Assembly (NCBI GenBank): GCA_018066065.1
Contig: JAGHSC010000070.1
Coordinates: forward strand, 1-13,527
Origin: Candidatus Cryptobacteroides faecihippi
GTDB lineage: Bacteria > Bacteroidota > Bacteroidia > Bacteroidales > UBA932
DNA: 13,527 nt
Reading direction: 5' to 3'
The notes under the pieces are model-generated. The model was not told where the DNA came from, ran no database searches, and saw only the letters and a program-made list of their open reading frames with translations. Of this stretch, positions 13,101 to 13,527 are shown in pieces. The translations under genes and the position numbers were made by a program. Each line of letters opens with the position of its first letter. Position 1 is the stretch's first letter.

Positions 13101-13527
13101 CAGGGCTGTAATAGTACAGTTCCCCATCAATCCTATCACTGAAGATCAAGGCCAGGTCATTAAGGATCCGGTCAGGATGGACTACGCCTGATTCCCAGAA
13201 ATCATTGCCTCCATGGGGATTCAGACGCTTGTTGCTGTTCCAGACAACATCATCCGGACAATACCCACGCTCAGCGGCATTGGCGCGGATGGCTGAGACG
13301 AAATCGCCGAACAAGGGATTCTCCCCTTCGAGCTGCCCCATGGTTGAACACCAGCCGACATTGATCCAGCAGTCAGCATCCTTCGCAAGGGCATAAGCCT
13401 CCTCAACGGAAATCACCGATGACTCGAAGGCGCCCGGCACAGCTCCAAGGACCTCCCCTCCAGCATCCGAGACAAGGGTTGCAAGGTAACTCGAACCGCC
13501 CGGGATGAACCATTGATTATTATAAGG
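13090..13527 (-). CDS. ABC transporter substrate-binding protein (FecB/BtuF-like), C-terminal part, partial
   Basis: The frame is open from the right edge to a TGA at 13090, giving the last 145 residues; the N-terminus lies outside the window. An internal GTG at 13438-13440 is not the start, because homology-like sequence continues upstream (NNQWFIPGGSSYLATLVSDA). The fragment has the C-terminal lobe of cluster A-2 periplasmic binding proteins: a sequence around DADCWINVGWC, ENPLFGDFVSAI, then NKRLNPHGGNDFWESG and VHPDRILNDLALIFS. These proteins deliver iron-siderophores, haem or cobalamin to an ABC permease; in Bacteroidetes they are usually lipoproteins. The ligand cannot be decided. Its end overlaps the FAH-fold gene by 11 nt on the opposite strand. 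Confidence 0.85.
   Translation of the reverse strand, partial: PYNNQWFIPGGSSYLATLVSDAGGEVLGAVPGAFESSVISVEEAYALAKDADCWINVGWCSTMGQLEGENPLFGDFVSAIRANAAERGYCPDDVVWNSNKRLNPHGGNDFWESGVVHPDRILNDLALIFSDRIDGELYYYSPVRR
13103..13122. other. Hairpin at the convergent junction
   Basis: CTGTA (13106-13110) and TACAG (13115-13119) pair around ATAG, extended by two wobbles and one G-C pair (13103-13105 with 13120-13122). It begins 2 nt after the FAH-fold stop codon and lies inside the end of the opposing gene. No T-run follows on the plus strand, so it is at best a weak transcription or RNA-stability element. Confidence 0.3.

Noticed and set aside
1..13527. CRISPR arrays, tRNA genes, insertion sequences, phage or plasmid genes, toxin-antitoxin pairs
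   Set aside because: No spaced repeats, tRNA-like folds, transposase or integrase motifs, or paired small toxin-like genes were seen; all intergenic gaps are under 170 nt.

Overview
The window looks like a chromosomal housekeeping segment of an uncultured member of the order Bacteroidales. Three things point there. The short primary sigma factor lacks region 1.1 and has the N-terminus typical of Bacteroidetes. Intergenic regions carry TAnnTTTG boxes of the Bacteroidetes -33/-7 promoter type. Start codons generally lack Shine-Dalgarno sequences and follow A/T-rich leaders instead. Coding DNA is fairly GC-rich and uses many AGG arginine codons, which suggests one of the GC-richer uncultured gut lineages rather than Bacteroides itself; this finer placement is a guess.

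Left part, plus strand (1-2719). The window opens with the last codons of a Cys/Met-metabolism PLP enzyme (O-acetylhomoserine sulfhydrylase type), closed by a strong intrinsic terminator. Then come a GatB/YqeY-domain protein, interrupted in composition but not in frame by a run of ten T, and 34 nt later a secreted beta-L-arabinofuranosidase-type glycoside hydrolase (GH127/DUF1680). A Gfo/Idh/MocA oxidoreductase faces the hydrolase, with only 8 nt between the two stop codons.

Middle part, minus strand (2728-10235). A long, tightly packed gene string reads right to left: HtrA/DegP periplasmic protease, primary sigma factor RpoD, arginyl-tRNA synthetase (1-nt overlap with rpoD), a YgiQ-type radical SAM protein, and a small acidic-tailed protein of unknown function. 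It ends at an intrinsic terminator whose hairpin and T-run overlap the promoter of the Gfo/Idh gene. The string joins envelope stress proteolysis with core transcription and translation.

Right part, plus strand (10403-13100). dnaN (beta clamp) diverges from htrA across a 167-nt AT-rich intergenic region. That region holds a near-consensus promoter, a 12-bp palindrome and a perfect 15-bp tandem duplication ending on the first base of the dnaN start codon. dnaN is followed by a DEDDh 3'-5' exonuclease and, with a 1-nt stop/start overlap, a small protein of the fumarylacetoacetate-hydrolase fold that seems to have lost its metal-binding residues. This gene overlaps by 11 nt, tail to tail, the end of a minus-strand ABC-transporter substrate-binding protein that runs off the window.

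No tRNA, rRNA, CRISPR array, insertion sequence or phage gene was seen, and no intergenic stretch exceeds 300 nt. I see no clearly new multi-gene system. The best candidates for a second look are the degenerate FAH-fold gene in the dnaN operon, the T10 tract in yqeY, the duplicated dnaN leader, and a Gly-to-Val change in a very conserved part of RpoD.
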